The notes below the pieces were generated by a model. The model was not told the origin of the DNA and did no database searches. It saw only the letters and a program-made list of their open reading frames with translations. This document shows, in pieces, positions 45,431 to 57,855 of a DNA stretch of 64,000 bases. The DNA lies in NCBI GenBank assembly GCA_963969595.1, contig OZ018418.1, positions 2,361,001-2,425,000 of the forward strand. Reading direction: 5' to 3'. Source of the stretch: Neckera pumila. Its lineage: Eukaryota > Streptophyta > Bryopsida > Hypnales > Neckeraceae. Position 1 is the stretch's first letter, and each line of letters opens with the position of its first letter. The position numbers and the translations under genes were made by a program.

Positions 45431-46659
45431 TTTCTTGTCAACATTTTTTTTATTTTTAAAAATGTCAACAACATGTTGACTACATTGGTTGGGCGGAGTC
45501 TCAATCGGACGGGCAAACCGAGCGGGCGGGCAGGCGGGCGACTTGTCCAATATGACAACCTTGGTCCAAAAGGATACAGTAGTGTGTGTCTTTATAATCC
45601 TAATGGCCCAGATTGATGTAATCAAGGAAAGTTTATCTTCATTCCCTTTAGATTGAAGATGTACAAGGTACTCTAGAGATACTTTGTAGTGTTGAAGCTT
45701 CCGTTTTATAGTTTTTATTTGATGTTGTATACCCTGGTTTTGCATTAGCATAACGTAGATGATTTTATATGATTTTATGCCACGTGCTGTATAGTATGTG
45801 GTACAGAGTAGAGCATCCTGATTAAGTTCTTTGCTTAGTAAGAGAACTAATACATAATAGTTAATGTATTTATTATTACCATATCTACTTATCTGTATGT
45901 AAATTGACATTATTTTCATTATTCATTCACTTTCTAAATTTTTTTAAAAATAAAATACGAGTACAAAAGCTTGGTAGTGGGGAATATCACTTTTATTTTG
46001 TTTACACATGTAGCACTTGTCACAGTTCGGAGGATGGGGCTGGTTGGTTGTTACCACTTTCCTGCCTGCAGAGCTCACCAAGTCATGTGTATCTCATAGC
46101 CGCTCATACGGATTCAATGGGAATCAAACCCAGACCTCCTAAATGGGATAAATAGCCTCTTAAAACCAACCATTCAGCTCATGACTTATCATTCAACAAG
46201 GGACACAATATGCATTTATATAGAAAATTGATATTATCATTGTCAGCCATAATTTGTAAGAGACGCCGTGATTACTTTAAACTCTCATTTTAATGGAATT
46301 TGCAGCTTACAACTAAAAAGATGAATTCCCGTCAACTTAAATATATTTAACCTCAACTTCAAATCTTGGTCCTAAAAATGAATAATATTGTTTTGGAAGG
46401 TTCATTTTAATGAATATGATGTTAAATTGGCAGAATTCCACAAACGTCATTGTTCAGAGTACGCTATCTAAACCATAAATCTATACTAATCCTTGTTTTG
46501 CAGATGCATGTCACAATTTTGGGACCCTAGAATTAGTCCAACTTAATGAATTGACAATGAATGAAATTGACAATGAATGAGCTTGGTGAGCCCCTAGAGA
46601 GAGTTATTCAGATCTGTGGGGTTTAGGGCTTTAACCAAATCCTTGGACTCATTGTGCAG
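45431..46659. other. Spacer
   Basis: Apart from the GC block at 45,485-45,545, AT-rich DNA with no supported gene. Confidence 0.35.
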
Positions 46660-47231
46660 GTTCCCAGAGGTAGGAGAGCTGAAAGAGGTGTGTTGATACA
46701 AAGCCAAAGGCAAAACCAAATGCACCTACACCCTCTCCTACAGCATCCTGTTTCGCATGCTCCGCAAGTGGAGTTCCAGACCAGTGACATTCACCATGTG
46801 CAAGAACGATGGTGAAGTGATGGAGCGCCAATGCTTCTTAGACCCTAGAGTCCATCAGAAGCATGAGTCTTGCCTTTGCTTGCCCATCGTCCGAGTGATA
46901 GAGTATGGGTGGCAGGAATTCAATGTAGGGGAATTTGAGGTTGTGGAAGGGGAGGAGATGCATTGCTCGCTGAAATTTGCCATGACCACCAGGTTATCTT
47001 TCCTTAGAAAATTACCTTGTAATTTGGCCAATTACGAGACCTAATCAACTTTTGAGATCTATGAACTAGGTAAATACTTGGACTCTGCAACCGCAAAAAG
47101 AATCTATTATTGTTGTTTGCGCCATGCTGGGACTTACACAAGGTCAATAATTCCTAGTTTTGCAGGTCAGATGCTTGGAAGCATTGGAGTTTGTCCTATT
47201 CAAATCTTTTTTGCGCCTTTGTCAGGCTATT
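46660..47231 (+). pseudogene. Coding-like fragment, unknown protein
   Basis: One frame of about 190 codons with only a TGA near 46,693 and a TAA at 47,042. It reads YKAKGKTKCTYTLSYSILF, then MLRKWSSRPVTFTMCKND, then EVVEGEEMHCSLKF and, after the TAA, YELGKYLDSATAKRIYYCC. The length and lack of low complexity suggest former coding sequence. I recognise no family. It lies just upstream of repeat H1. Confidence 0.3.
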
Positions 47232-47534
47232 GATGCTATTATATTTTATATTTTTGGTCATTGGAATATTTTAAACATACAAATCTGAAAGTATTGTAGT
47301 CATTTCAATTTAGTTTGAGAATATCCTTTTAGACTGGTCACAATTTAACTTATGGTTGGCACTTTGCTCCCTAGTATGGCTACTTGCCTTAGAGCAGTTT
47401 CTGAATAGAGCGACACGTCAGACAGACCTTCATAGGTTGGGTAAACTTTGTTGTGCATGCTTTCTGGACATCCTCATTCAACATTCTTCAAGTTTGTGAT
47501 CTTTCTTCTTATTGTAAGATTGAAAGTAGTTAGG
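47232..47534. other. AT-rich spacer
   Basis: Nothing recognised. Confidence 0.3.
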
Positions 47535-49745
47535 TGTGAGTTTCCAAATTCGTCACTTGAGACTCATAGTTTTCTTTTTTTTGTTATTGTGCAATTTAAG
47601 TCATAAAAAGATACAAAAAGACCAAAAAAGAGTGAAAGACCAAACTAGAGTTGTTACATACCCATACAACATTTGGTCAATAATAGGTTTTTTCCCCTAA
47701 TAGATCCCTAAATCCTGCTTGTAAATAGGTTAGAATCCAAGAAGTAGCGGAAATACAAAGGTTTGAGGGTTTTTACTTGAAATAGCCTAAAATATTGTGC
47801 ATGTGACTCTACCTAGCTAAAAGTAGTCCGAAGGAAGTCTAAATGAGTCTTAGGATAGATTCCCTTGGAGGGGTTTTAGTTTCCCCATTCCACCGTTGAA
47901 ATAATGGAAACCTCAAATGTTAGCCTACAGGAGTTATTTTCTCAAGATGGGCCAACAGAGGAATTTGCAGCCGCTGGATTGTGCTCTTGGTTTGGAAACA
48001 TGCCAGGAGGTCAAAAGCGGGATCCATTTGCCAAAATTCCCTCGCATGTGAAAGATTCTTTGACTGCCGGTTATTTTAAAAGAGATGGAATTTCCTTCCA
48101 GATCATCGTGTGCGGGGTGAAGAATTATGAACTTGCACATCTCTTGGGAAACTCCATGCAAGGTTCCCCAAGAAGTTTCGGAATTTTCCAACTTAGAGAA
48201 ACACCCCTTTCGGACGGTCAACCGCTTAAACTAACAACGGGAAATTCATGAAAATTCCCCAGGTTGCAGTAAAATCTCACAAAAAAGTAGCATAGTCTCT
48301 TTTATGTTAATATTGCACTCCGACAAGTTTCATGGCGTTCCGATAGCGGGAGGTGGCCCAATCAGCGACATCCCTCCAAATTAATCACGTGGCGGGATTT
48401 GCGTGAAGTTGACTGGCGTCTCGGGCGCATACAAAGTTGAAATCAAGTCAATAAGGGGTCTTTTCTTATTCCCTCAGACATTCCTGACAATCCTAGCTAG
48501 TTACTTTAGTCAAAAAAGGCCAACTCCAAAATCTAGATTTTTATACTTCTATTGGCCTCAGTTAGTACTAACCGAGGAGAGGTTTCAGATGTTGGAATAG
48601 GGGGTAGGGAGACCCTTGGACTAAAAATGACCTTCTAAAGCCATTGGCGCAATCCGTTTGAAGTTCCAAGGTAAACTCCAAAAGATACAACGTTGAACCA
48701 GCGTAAAACCCAAATGTCGTGAAAATCTTAGAGATAAGGATGAAAATCTAAGCTGATAAGGTTACCACGGTAACTTGAGAGAGGTGAGCCCCTTGGAAAA
48801 CCTATAAAAGAGGGCCCATTTTGATCTCAAACCACCCCCATTCTTATCTTGGGTTCGTAGGTCCAACTTATGTTGGATTTTTTGGCATTTTAGCCAAGAG
48901 CACTTCCACGGTGTTTTTTGAGCACTTTGTGCTCTATTGTTGCTTTATTTTCAGCTTTTGAAGGTCTTGGGGGTCCTTCTTTTTTGTGTTTATAAGCTCT
49001 TGTGGTATCTTGAGTGTTGTTTGGCTTAATTTTGGGTCGTTTAGTTACTAACTTGTTATTGGGAGTTCTTGGCTTGAAATACTAACTTTGATTGAGAGTT
49101 CCTTTGAGTTTGTACTAATCCTAAAGCTACCCCCCTCTGTGCCTTGGCGTTGCCGCCTTGGAGGGCCTTTAGTGTTTTAATTTGTTTATTTACTAACCCT
49201 CGTGTCTCGTACATACATCTAAGTACCAGAATTGGGGACCCTTTGAGCTTTCTTTGAGAGTCTTTTTAGTGTGTGTCTTCTCCCCTGGGACGGCAGAGCT
49301 TTGAACCCCCCCGGAGTGGTTGTTTCTTTAAGTTCTAACTTCCCTTTTGTAACTTGCCCTTTGGTGTGTGGTCCCCCCTCCGATAAGGCGGAGCTTTGGA
49401 CCCCCCAGGGTTGTCATGGTCTAACAGTTAAAGTTCCCTCTTTGAAGTTGTTAGTAGATATGTGACTCCCCCCTTTAGACGGCAGAGCTTTGACTTTTAG
49501 TTTTCTTTAGTCCTAGAGTGTGTGTTAAAAACCCGCCATACAGCAAAGCTTTGGACCTACGGATATGGGAAATCCTAAAGTTGGTGTTAAACCCAACTTG
49601 ACGGCAAAGCCTTGACCCCCTCTGGTTAATTCTTTCCAAAGTTTAGTTTCCAAGATATCCTTGGAAACCTTCAAAGTTTAACATCCAAGAATTTAGGGGT
49701 CACGGTAGACAAAAGCTCGAGTAGGATTAGGATTGGTTAGACATT
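47535..49745 (+). mobile_element. LTR-like repeat H1
   Basis: Starts TGTGAGTTTCCAAATTCGTCA and aligns with H2 (49,934 onward) for about 2.1 kb and with H3 (minus strand, 37,655 downward) for about 1.1 kb. A TATA box (TATAAAAG, 48,803-48,810) lies about 1.27 kb in, followed by TGGGTCCGTAGGTCC-like sequence shared with H2, as expected for U3 then R/U5 of a long LTR. After the TATA, a motif near GACGGCAGAGCTTTGGACC recurs at about 49,289, 49,385, 49,478, 49,541 and 49,600. The 3' border is approximate and no target duplication was found. Confidence 0.6.
48803..48810 (+). promoter_or_regulatory. TATA box of repeat H1
   Basis: TATAAAAG, matched by TATAAAAG at 51,211-51,218 in H2 at the same offset from the repeat start. 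Confidence 0.5.
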
Positions 49746-49819
49746 AGGTTTCTCCTTTTGGCAAGGGCCCCCCATGCCAGTTTAGTCAGCACACGTCAAA
49801 ATTTCCCTCAACCAAAAAC

Positions 49820-49933
49820 AAACAAACACCAGGCCGCCCGAGCCCAAGCAGCCCGAGCCCAGCAGCCCAAGCTCCAAGCAACCCGAACTCCAGCCCGGCA
49901 ATCCAGAGCTCGGCACCTAAGGCCGCCCGAGCC
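49820..49933 (+). repeat. GC-rich short repeat (GCCCGAGCCCAGCA)
   Basis: Units of about 12-16 bp (CCCGAGCCCAAGCAG, CAGCCCAAGCTCC) separate H1 from H2. A similar block lies at 53,925-54,040. Confidence 0.6.
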
Positions 49934-52080
49934 TTTGAGCTCCCAAATTGTCATTTAAAACTCTAAATTTCTTTTTTTTGAAATTTGCAATTTAGAGTAG
50001 GTAAAATTATACAAAAAGCCATAAAAAGATTGTAGAACCAAAATAGGGTTGTACCATACTCATTATAATACTTGGTTTAGTTTTAATTTTATACATTAAA
50101 AATCTTGCTTAGAAATAGAGTCTAAACCACAAGATAGCGGATTTTAGAGGATTGTAGTCTCATAGCTCCAACAGGGCTAAATCCCACTGAAAGGTGGCGA
50201 TGCATGTCTAAACTGGTCCTAGAAGATCATAGCAAGCCACATGTCTGGTCCTAGGTTAGATTTCAAATTCCCCATTAGATCAAAGAATTCCCGGACCCCC
50301 CAGTTGTTAGCATGCAGGAGCCACTAAACTCAAGACGGGGCCGTGGAGGAATCTACAGCCCAAGGATGGTGTTCTAGGGTGAATCCTATGCCAAAAGTCC
50401 AACGGCAAAATCCATTTGCCAAGATTCTCTCATTTGATAAAGATTCCCGCGCCATCGACAATTCAAGGAGACGACCGATTTAGGTCTCCACTGACCAATT
50501 GTGCCAAGTACAGAAACGCACCTCCACATCTTTTGCAAGGCTCCCTAAGAGGTCCCACAAAAATTCCCGGCATCTTCCAACTTGCAGAAGAACTTTTTCC
50601 GGACAATCAACCGTTCTAATCTCTAGCGGAAATTTCTTGTAAATTATCCAAGTTGCGGTAAAATCTCACTAAAAATTAGGATAGCTTGTTTTATGCTAAT
50701 AATGCATTCCGATAAGTTTTGCGGCATTCCAATAGCAAAAGATACTCAAACCGGCAAGATTCCTCGGGCATTAATCATGTCATGACATCCCCGCAACGTT
50801 GACCGGCATTCCGGGGGCACACAACGGCGAAACAACGTCAACAAGGAGTCTTTTCTACTCCCTTTCACCTTCCGGAGAGCCCAGACTAGTTACTTATATC
50901 AAAATAGGAAACCCCTAAGAGTTGGAAATTTATCGCGGTTGGGTTTTTACTCTAGGCTAGTCTATGTTGGTTTTTTGATCTTGGTGCGGAGGTTAGGGGG
51001 ATCCTAGACTAAAAATGGCATTCTGGATCCAATAGTGCAGTTTGTTTGACATTTGGAGTTAATCTCCAAAAGTTAGGAGGTTGGTCCAGCATATGTAGTA
51101 GAAAGTGAAACTCTAGGATTAGGATGAAAATCTTTGAGGATGAGGATGAAAATCCAAGTTGATAAGGTTACTAGTAGAAACTTAGGGGGGGGAGTGAGCC
51201 CTTGGAAATCTATAAAAGGGCTTTACTTCCCTCTCTAAAATCACCCTCATACTTGTTTTTGGATCCGTGGGTCCAAATCATTTTGGATATTTTGGTGTTT
51301 GAAGCCAAAAACCTCTACGGTGTTTTTGGAGCACTTTTGGTTCCTTTTGTTGCTATTTTTTAAGCTTTGAAGGTCCTTGGGGGTCCTTCTTTCTTGTCTT
51401 GTATACATTTGTATGTATTGGTGTGTACTTTTGTTGTTATTTTAGGATCTTCCTACCCTTGATGGGTCCTCATGAACTAACCGTGCGTTTTGAGAGTTTT
51501 TGAGTTTTGTACTAACCTTTGAGTAACCTCCCTCCATACATTGGCGTATGCCGCTTTGTGGGGCCTCTAGCGTGTGAAGTTGTCAGTCATTTTTGTGTCC
51601 TAACATGTTGTTCCCTTATTTACGTTTTCTCACCTTTGTCTAACATCCCTCTTGTTGTGTGGACCCCCTCCGTTGACAGCAAAGCTTTGGCTTCGTCACG
51701 TGCATTCTCTACTTGTGTCTTTTCCTTTGTCTAACCCTTGCTTGGCCACGTGTACCCCCCTCGGGAACAACAAAGCTTTGATTGTAGAATCTAGAAAAGT
51801 TTGGCATTTTTTATAGTTACCCACGAAACGGCCAAGCTTTGATTATAGGATCTAGGAAAGTTTGGCATTTTTTTGTAGTTACACTCAGGACGGCAAAGTT
51901 TCGATTATAGGGTCTAGAAAAGTTTGGCATTTTTTACAAAATCCCAACCATCTTTCTACCTTAATGTCCAAATATCCACGTGGGGATATTATTGTTAGTG
52001 TCCAAATATCCAAGAGTTTTGGAAATAGTTGAATCAGTATAACCGTCTATTGGTGAGAGTACTAGAACCCCGTAATACCA
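49934..52080 (+). mobile_element. LTR-like repeat H2
   Basis: Second direct copy after H1. Start TTTGAGCTCCCAAATTGTCAT, then the shared poly-T, CATTTGCCAAGATTC, GGTAAAATCTCACTAAAAA, TTTTATGCTAATAATGCA, a TATA box (51,211-51,218) and the CAAAGCTTTG motif at about 51,675, 51,766, 51,826 and 51,890. No internal coding region lies between H1 and H2, so they are two separate LTR-like copies or a recombined tandem, not an intact element. Confidence 0.6.
51211..51218 (+). promoter_or_regulatory. TATA box of repeat H2
   Basis: TATAAAAG at the position matching 48,803 in H1. Confidence 0.5.
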
Positions 52081-52953
52081 CCTTAGCTAATTGTAAAGTT
52101 TTTTTTTTTTTTTTTTTTTTTTTTCCTTTAGCCCAAACTACCCCAATTCAAATCCTTTTAGTTCCAACAAAAGAAAAAAAGATCAAAAAATGAGACAAAC
52201 CAGCAAGGCTAGATCAGAAGATGAGACGACCAAAAGGCAAGATCAGAAGGCGAGATGACCAGCAAGGCTGGTCAAGGGGGTCAGGGAGCTTGGGCTAGTT
52301 AAGGGGCTTCGGGGAACTCGGGGTCCAGGGACTCGGGGGGGGGGGGGGGGGGGAGGGGGCTGATTACAAAGCAAAAAAATCAAATTCTAAAAAAAAGACT
52401 ACTGAAGTCCATAGTTTGGATGGGGAGTCGGGCTTGTTTTTAAAACAAAAAATTGACAAGGAACTACTGAAAGAAGGAAAGAGTAGAACTTGTGTAAGAA
52501 AAGAAAAGAAGAGAAAATGGGGTCCAATCTTGGCTAAAGCTCCATGTAGGATAATCGTCCGTCCAACACCTGCAAAACCATTCAACGATAGAAGGAGAAG
52601 GAAAGGAGAGGAGGGCTATATGGGCAACTTAGGGGAGAAAGACGATAAATAGTGAGCTAGCAAGTAGACTAGGAAGAATAGGAAAAAACCTAAAATGAAG
52701 CCTTGGCAGCCGTTAGAGGAGGATGGGGGTATGACGACATAAAAAGTTTGTAAGAGGCAAGTTGGCACATTTATGCCTATTAGTTGTCAAAGTTGGTGGT
52801 GTAAGGCCTCCATGAAAACATTTGGTGGAATAGTTCCAACAAAGGAAAAGAAAGGGAGGCCAAAGGTGGAAAGAAGAAAATTAGCTTTAAATCGATTGTA
52901 AGTTTCTAATCTTTAAGCCGTAGGCATTATTAAAAAAAAAGTAAAGAATTACA
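52081..52953. other. Low-complexity spacer (poly-T, poly-G, purine-rich)
   Basis: A T-run at about 52,100-52,124, imperfect 35-bp repeats with AAGATCAGAAGRYGAGAYGACC (52,170-52,280), and a G-run at about 52,337-52,354. Purine-rich DNA follows. No gene. Confidence 0.5.
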
Positions 52954-53016
52954 ATGGAAAACGAGGATGTGAACATGGATGTGGACGAGGTCATCTCTAA
53001 CACCGGCAGTGTTGAG
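52954..53016 (+). CDS. Possible 21-codon first exon
   Basis: ATG at 52,954 opens an acidic peptide (MENEDVNMDVDEV...) that ends at GAG followed by GTAAGC, a good plant splice donor. A second acidic piece (EEGNLDHLIQDLQYDV) lies at about 54,794-54,841 after an AG acceptor. Whether the two belong together cannot be told, and no family is recognised. Confidence 0.2.
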
Positions 53017-56010
53017 GTAAGCCATTCAGACTAATCCTTGTTACCCTTTCCTAATTCCCTCTTGATTTTCTTGATTAATTCTTAAATCTCAATTAATAAG
53101 TAGAAATTAGCAACAATTAGAAGTTTAGGTTCAGAAGTAGAAATTAGGGAAACATTAGGAAGTAAAAAGTCCAGTTAGGGCAAACTTGAAGGAAATTAAA
53201 TTAGGAATTAAACTTTAGACTTAGAGTTAGCAGGTGAATTTGGAGGATTAATTTAGAAGGAAAAATTAAACATGAATTAGGACGTAAAATGTGGAAGTTT
53301 AGTTTAGAGGTTAAATCTTTGAATTAGATTAGGAAGTAAAAACCTAAAAAAAATTTAGAGGCTAAACGCTTAGAGCAAGAATTTTGGAGTAAAAATTTAG
53401 AAGTAATTTTTGAAGGGTAAGTAAAAATTTGGGTTAAAATAGAAGGGTAGGAGATTAAAGTTAAAAGTCAAAAGCTAGACATAAAATTAAAGTAGAAGTA
53501 AAAGACCTAACATCAAAGTAGAATAGTAGAACAATTCAAAGGATAAAACATAGAAGTTCATGTAGAAGGTTAAAAATCATCAACCAATTGGGACAGTCAA
53601 CAAGTGGGGAATCACAAGGGAAAGCAACATAGAAGGGACACAGGATAGAAGAAGTGTCCAAATAGGCTATTTTTGTCTTTTATTTATCCAGGCTGTCTTC
53701 TTGGGTTAGCAACTAGTTAGTGGATACTTGCACATTAATCATAGCTACAACTACTGCCATCCACAAAACTAGGAAACTTAGCAAAGCTCCATTGCTTGGA
53801 AGGCACTATGGACCGTGCTTGCAAAAACACCCGTACATCTTAACATAGTGGATAAAAGGCTAGAATCGGGATGGTGTCCGCATTATTACCAAAGGTGGGT
53901 AATAAAGCGCCTATAGAGCCCGGCAGCCTAGGCCGGCCCCTAGCTCGGCAGCCCAAACCGCCTAGAGCCCGGTAGCTCCAGTCCGCCCGAGCTCGCAGCT
54001 CCAAGCCACACCGAGCTTGTAGCACAAGCCTAGGCCCCGTTTTTTGGAGTTTTTTTTTGTCTTTGTGTTAAAATCTGCCCACCCCAAAATAAAAATAAAA
54101 GCTTACAAGTTAGACTAACTAAAAAGGGGGGGGGGTAGAAAAGATACATTTAGGAGTAGAATTAGAGTAGGAAAAGTAGGGTAGTTAAAGGACAAATGAA
54201 AGTAGAAGTAGAAAGTAGAGGTAGGACATTAGCAAAGTAGAAGTAGGAAATTATCCAAGTGGAGTTAGAGGTAGGACATTGTAACGTGGTAGAAGGGGAA
54301 GGCTAAGTTGGGAGAGGACTTTGTGATGAAGCCCAAAAGTAACCTGCAAACTTACACAATCACTCCACGTACAACTCACCCAAGCTCTCCACACACTACA
54401 AACTAGAAACTTGGCATTGCAACCAAAGAGGAAGATGAAATAGGAGAGAAGATCAATAGTAGATAGATTAGAAGAAATCTCAACTAACAATTTGGGCCAT
54501 CGAGAGAGTAAGTGTAAGAGTAAAAAAGAGCGTGCCCTTGGGGTGTAAGAACAAAGTCAAGGTATAAGAAAGATAAGAGCAAGGCCGTGGTGTAAGAGGA
54601 GTAAGAACAAAGTCAAGATGTAAGAACTTTGGGAAGCAAAGTTGTTTTGTGTAAGGAATAGTGTGGAAAGAAGGAGAAAGAGGAAGGGAAAGAAGAAAGA
54701 GATCTCGTTGCATCTACCAATCCTTTCTAAAATCTTCCCCAAATCAAGAATCACTCAAGGAGCCGCAAAAATCAAGAGGAGGGGACATAGCTGAGGAAGG
54801 AAATCTTGACCACCTTATTCAAGATCTCCAATATGACGTAGGCCACTAAAAACCCCACTCTACCTTGTTAAAATTTGTCCTAATTGGCGTGATTAGAATG
54901 GGGCCGAGAGCTAGAGTAGCATAGACGACAAGTCAGGCCAGATTTAGGTTAGAAAGTAGAAACTAGAGGTCTAGGGGTTTCCAGAAAGATAAAGTACGTC
55001 CAATTCCGAGTTAAAACAAGAAAGTTACATGCGAATGAAGTTTGGTCCACGAACCGGCTAAAATCCACCCAAAAATCATCCAAGAAATAGAAAACTCACA
55101 TCCAAGAGGAAAATTTAATCTAGAAGGGAAGAAATAAAAGTAGAAGTTCATTTAGAAAATTAGGTTAGCAATAAATAGTAGATGAAGTTCCAAATCCAAG
55201 TTACCAAACACCTTTAATCCATCAAAAAATAATAAAATAGTTCAATAAAAGTCAATTCCAAAGTAAAATAATAAATTAGGAAGGATAAAAGTAACTCGTA
55301 AAAGCAAGAGTGTAAAAACCAAGAAAAACCAGTAAAAATCCAACGAACATTTATCGAAGGGATAAATTAGATTTAATCAGATAAATTAGGTTAACTTTTT
55401 TTGATCAAAACTTAGAGCCACATCTAGTTAGGGTATCTCAAATCAGACCTTGGATAAAAGTATCAAGTGAAATTAAAAGCAGAAAACCATAGAGAACCTG
55501 GATGAAGTTTGATGAACCAAGTAGCGATCAAACTTCATCTACACGTAATTTTTGCTAGGAACATTTGATTTCAGTGAACTTTGGGTTTCTGGAAATGGCG
55601 TGAAATCTTCTATCACCTAAAAATATTAAAATTAGACAATAGGAAACACTAGGACCCTCGTGGCTCGATTAGCTAGGACACCTTAGTCGTAGGTAGTCAT
55701 ATGCTAGAATGTTTGAAGCCTTTTTTGCTAGGGGAGTAGATGTTTAGCAGTTAGAAAAGTTCCATTGCTTGGAAGGCAAAGTGGACCAACGTTTAGACAC
55801 CCACTTAGAATTAGAACCTGGTTGTGTACAATTATTTATCAAGGGTAGGTAAATAAGTGCCCACAGGATGGTGCGTCTGTCAGGTGATTTAGGATAGATC
55901 TTTGGGTCTTCCAACCATTCCACTATTAGGCCTTAGCATAGTATTCCTTTGGCCGCATTGTCAAAATTCAAAACCATTGGAGTAGAGGTCTAACCGGCGA
56001 TGTGTAAATC
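53017..56010. other. Purine-rich spacer with degenerate repeats
   Basis: Much is AGTAGAAGTAGAAA/TTAGG-type low complexity. A block near 53,780-53,910 (TCCATTGCTTGGAAGGCA, then a TTATTACCAAAGGTGGGTAATAA-like end) is repeated at 55,765-55,865, so about 2 kb separates two direct copies of an unknown repeat. A GC-rich CCCGGCAGC block lies at 53,925-54,040. No supported gene. Confidence 0.4.
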
Positions 56011-56311
56011 TTGAGAGAACTTAGTAGAAGTCAGACTCAGGAAAGGACCGCTGCAACCTACCTGGGTACAAAGGCATGGAAGGCCACTCCGCAGGAGGTG
56101 TCCTTTAAGCGATACCAAGATGATGGGGCTGGCCAGAGCAATGACAAAGGTAACAAGGTCCTTCCCTTGCGAAACTTATTACATGGGCCCAAATACTTGA
56201 AGGCCTGCTTTGAGTATTGGTCCCACCTGCCTCGGGAGTACTTGATCTACCCTAACCAACACACCCCAGAGATCGCCCACGCAATTGCCACCAATGCCTC
56301 TGGAGTACCGT
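56011..56311 (+). pseudogene. Upstream part of an unknown ORF split by solo LTR S3
   Basis: Open frame of about 100 codons with ordinary amino-acid usage (TAATYLGTKAWKATPQEV, NLLHGPKYLKACFEYW, LPREYLIYP, EIAHAIATNASGVP). The start is unknown because upstream sequence has stops. At 56,311 the frame meets S3. With S3 and one ACCGT removed, the codons GGA GTA CCG TGC CGC follow, so the frame continues exactly. Family not recognised. Confidence 0.4.
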
Positions 56312-57855
56312 TGTCGTACACGCAGTCCAGGCATAAGTATTCTTAACACAAAGATGTGCTAAGATAACACAAAATATCGTCCCAAGGAATTCCAGATGTT
56401 ATTGCAAACTAAGGATATCCGGATCTCTTCCAAAACACAACCAAGCAATCCGTCTCAATGATTCACTCTCTTCCAGTTGCTACTGCTTTCTAGAATCTAA
56501 TCTGGAATCCTTCCTTACTACTTTTTGGAATCCAATCCGGAATCTATCCTCACTATTTTTCGGAATCCAATCCGGAATCTGTCCTCACTACTTTCCAAAA
56601 TCCAATCCGGAATCCGTCCTTACTATTTTCTGGAATCTAATCCAAATCTGTCCTCACTACTTTCCTGAATCCAATCCGGAATCTTTCCCTACAACTTTTT
56701 GGAATCCAATCCGGAATCCGTCCTTGTCCGGACTTGGATTTCTCTAGTCACACTCTAGTTTTTTGTACCCTTGTTTTACCGTCAAGGGGTCCACTGTTAG
56801 TCTTTTAGAGGGGTAGGGACTCACCACCCGTAGTTCAAACACTCTCTCCACTAATATTTTAAACAAACACACACAATCCAAACAGAGTTTGTAATAGAGA
56901 AAGAGCGGGTAGCAATTCTCACAACTTATTGGATGGCCAATCCAGAAAGTAGGTCACTCACAACCACGTCCTATTTCCTTCACTACAACAACAGATCAAG
57001 ACTTCCGGAATCAACAGAGATGCATATGTTCTAGAATCTAGACTGATCCAGTAGTTGGCAGGCCTTCTGGGAGAGCGGCGACTTCCTTTTGGCGGGCACT
57101 TACCTCCGCACGGGTTGACAGCCAGACTCGCTTCCACTCCAATCTTTCTGGATTATTGTTCCAGCAGTTTAAAGGCACAGTGCACTAATCCTCTTTCATA
57201 AATCCAGAACTTTCACACAAATGCTCACTATCAATCAGATCCAGTCGCCTAAGATCCGGATTCCTCCTCACCCCTGCACACTCGCACTTACACACCAAGA
57301 TACAAGTGACCATAGAGGCGATACGCAAGAGAATGATCCTAAGGTGATCTCCTAAATGCTCAAATTGAATGACAAGGGAAGGAGAATTAGAGGCCAGCAA
57401 GCCAGCCCGCCTTTAAATACAAAGCAAGGCGACCTTAAAGTCACCAGAAAACCAGGGCAACGACCCAATTATCCGTTCCAAGAAAGCCGTTCAGATCCTA
57501 GAAGTCCGGAACTCGGCTGCTCTCTAAAATTCCAGAAATTCCTAAAATTTTGGAAATTCCTAAAATTCCGGAAATCCCTAAAATTCTGGGAATCCCCAAA
57601 AAACCGGAACTTCCTAAATTTTCGGAATCCGGTCCATAAATCCCTTTAATCCAGAATTCTTCGGATTCCGACTGGCGTTTACATTTGGTTTCGAAAACTT
57701 AGTTATGGTTTTAGCCTATCTAGAAATTGCTTAATCTATAATCCTAAACTTTTGTTTCTACTTCCCTATTCTTATGCGTAAAGTCAAAAAAAGTTATATT
57801 ATATTAATACTATTCTATTCTACTTTCTCTATTTTGAGTTTTGCATACCCCGACA
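56312..57855 (+). mobile_element. Solo LTR S3, 1,544 bp
   Basis: Best-preserved member: starts TGTCGTACACGCAG and ends GCATACCCCGACA, with perfect 5-bp duplications ACCGT at 56,307-56,311 and 57,856-57,860. About seven copies of a 35-bp repeat (TTTCCGGAATCCAATCCGGA type) occupy 56,485-56,740. Short TTCCTAAAATTCCGGAAA-type repeats lie at 57,530-57,625. No coding and no second LTR, so it formed by recombination between two LTRs. Confidence 0.92.

Noticed and set aside
47904..48251. A 115-codon open frame in H1
   Set aside because: The matching parts of H2 and H3 are not open in the same frame, so only DNA is conserved. It lies in the presumed U3 region.
47535..52080. H1 and H2 as the two LTRs of one intact element
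   Set aside because: Only a short GC-rich block lies between them, with no internal coding region, and the copies are strongly diverged.
52337..52354. Poly-G run as a biological signal
   Set aside because: Such a run can be an assembly or sequencing artefact, and nothing around it suggests function.
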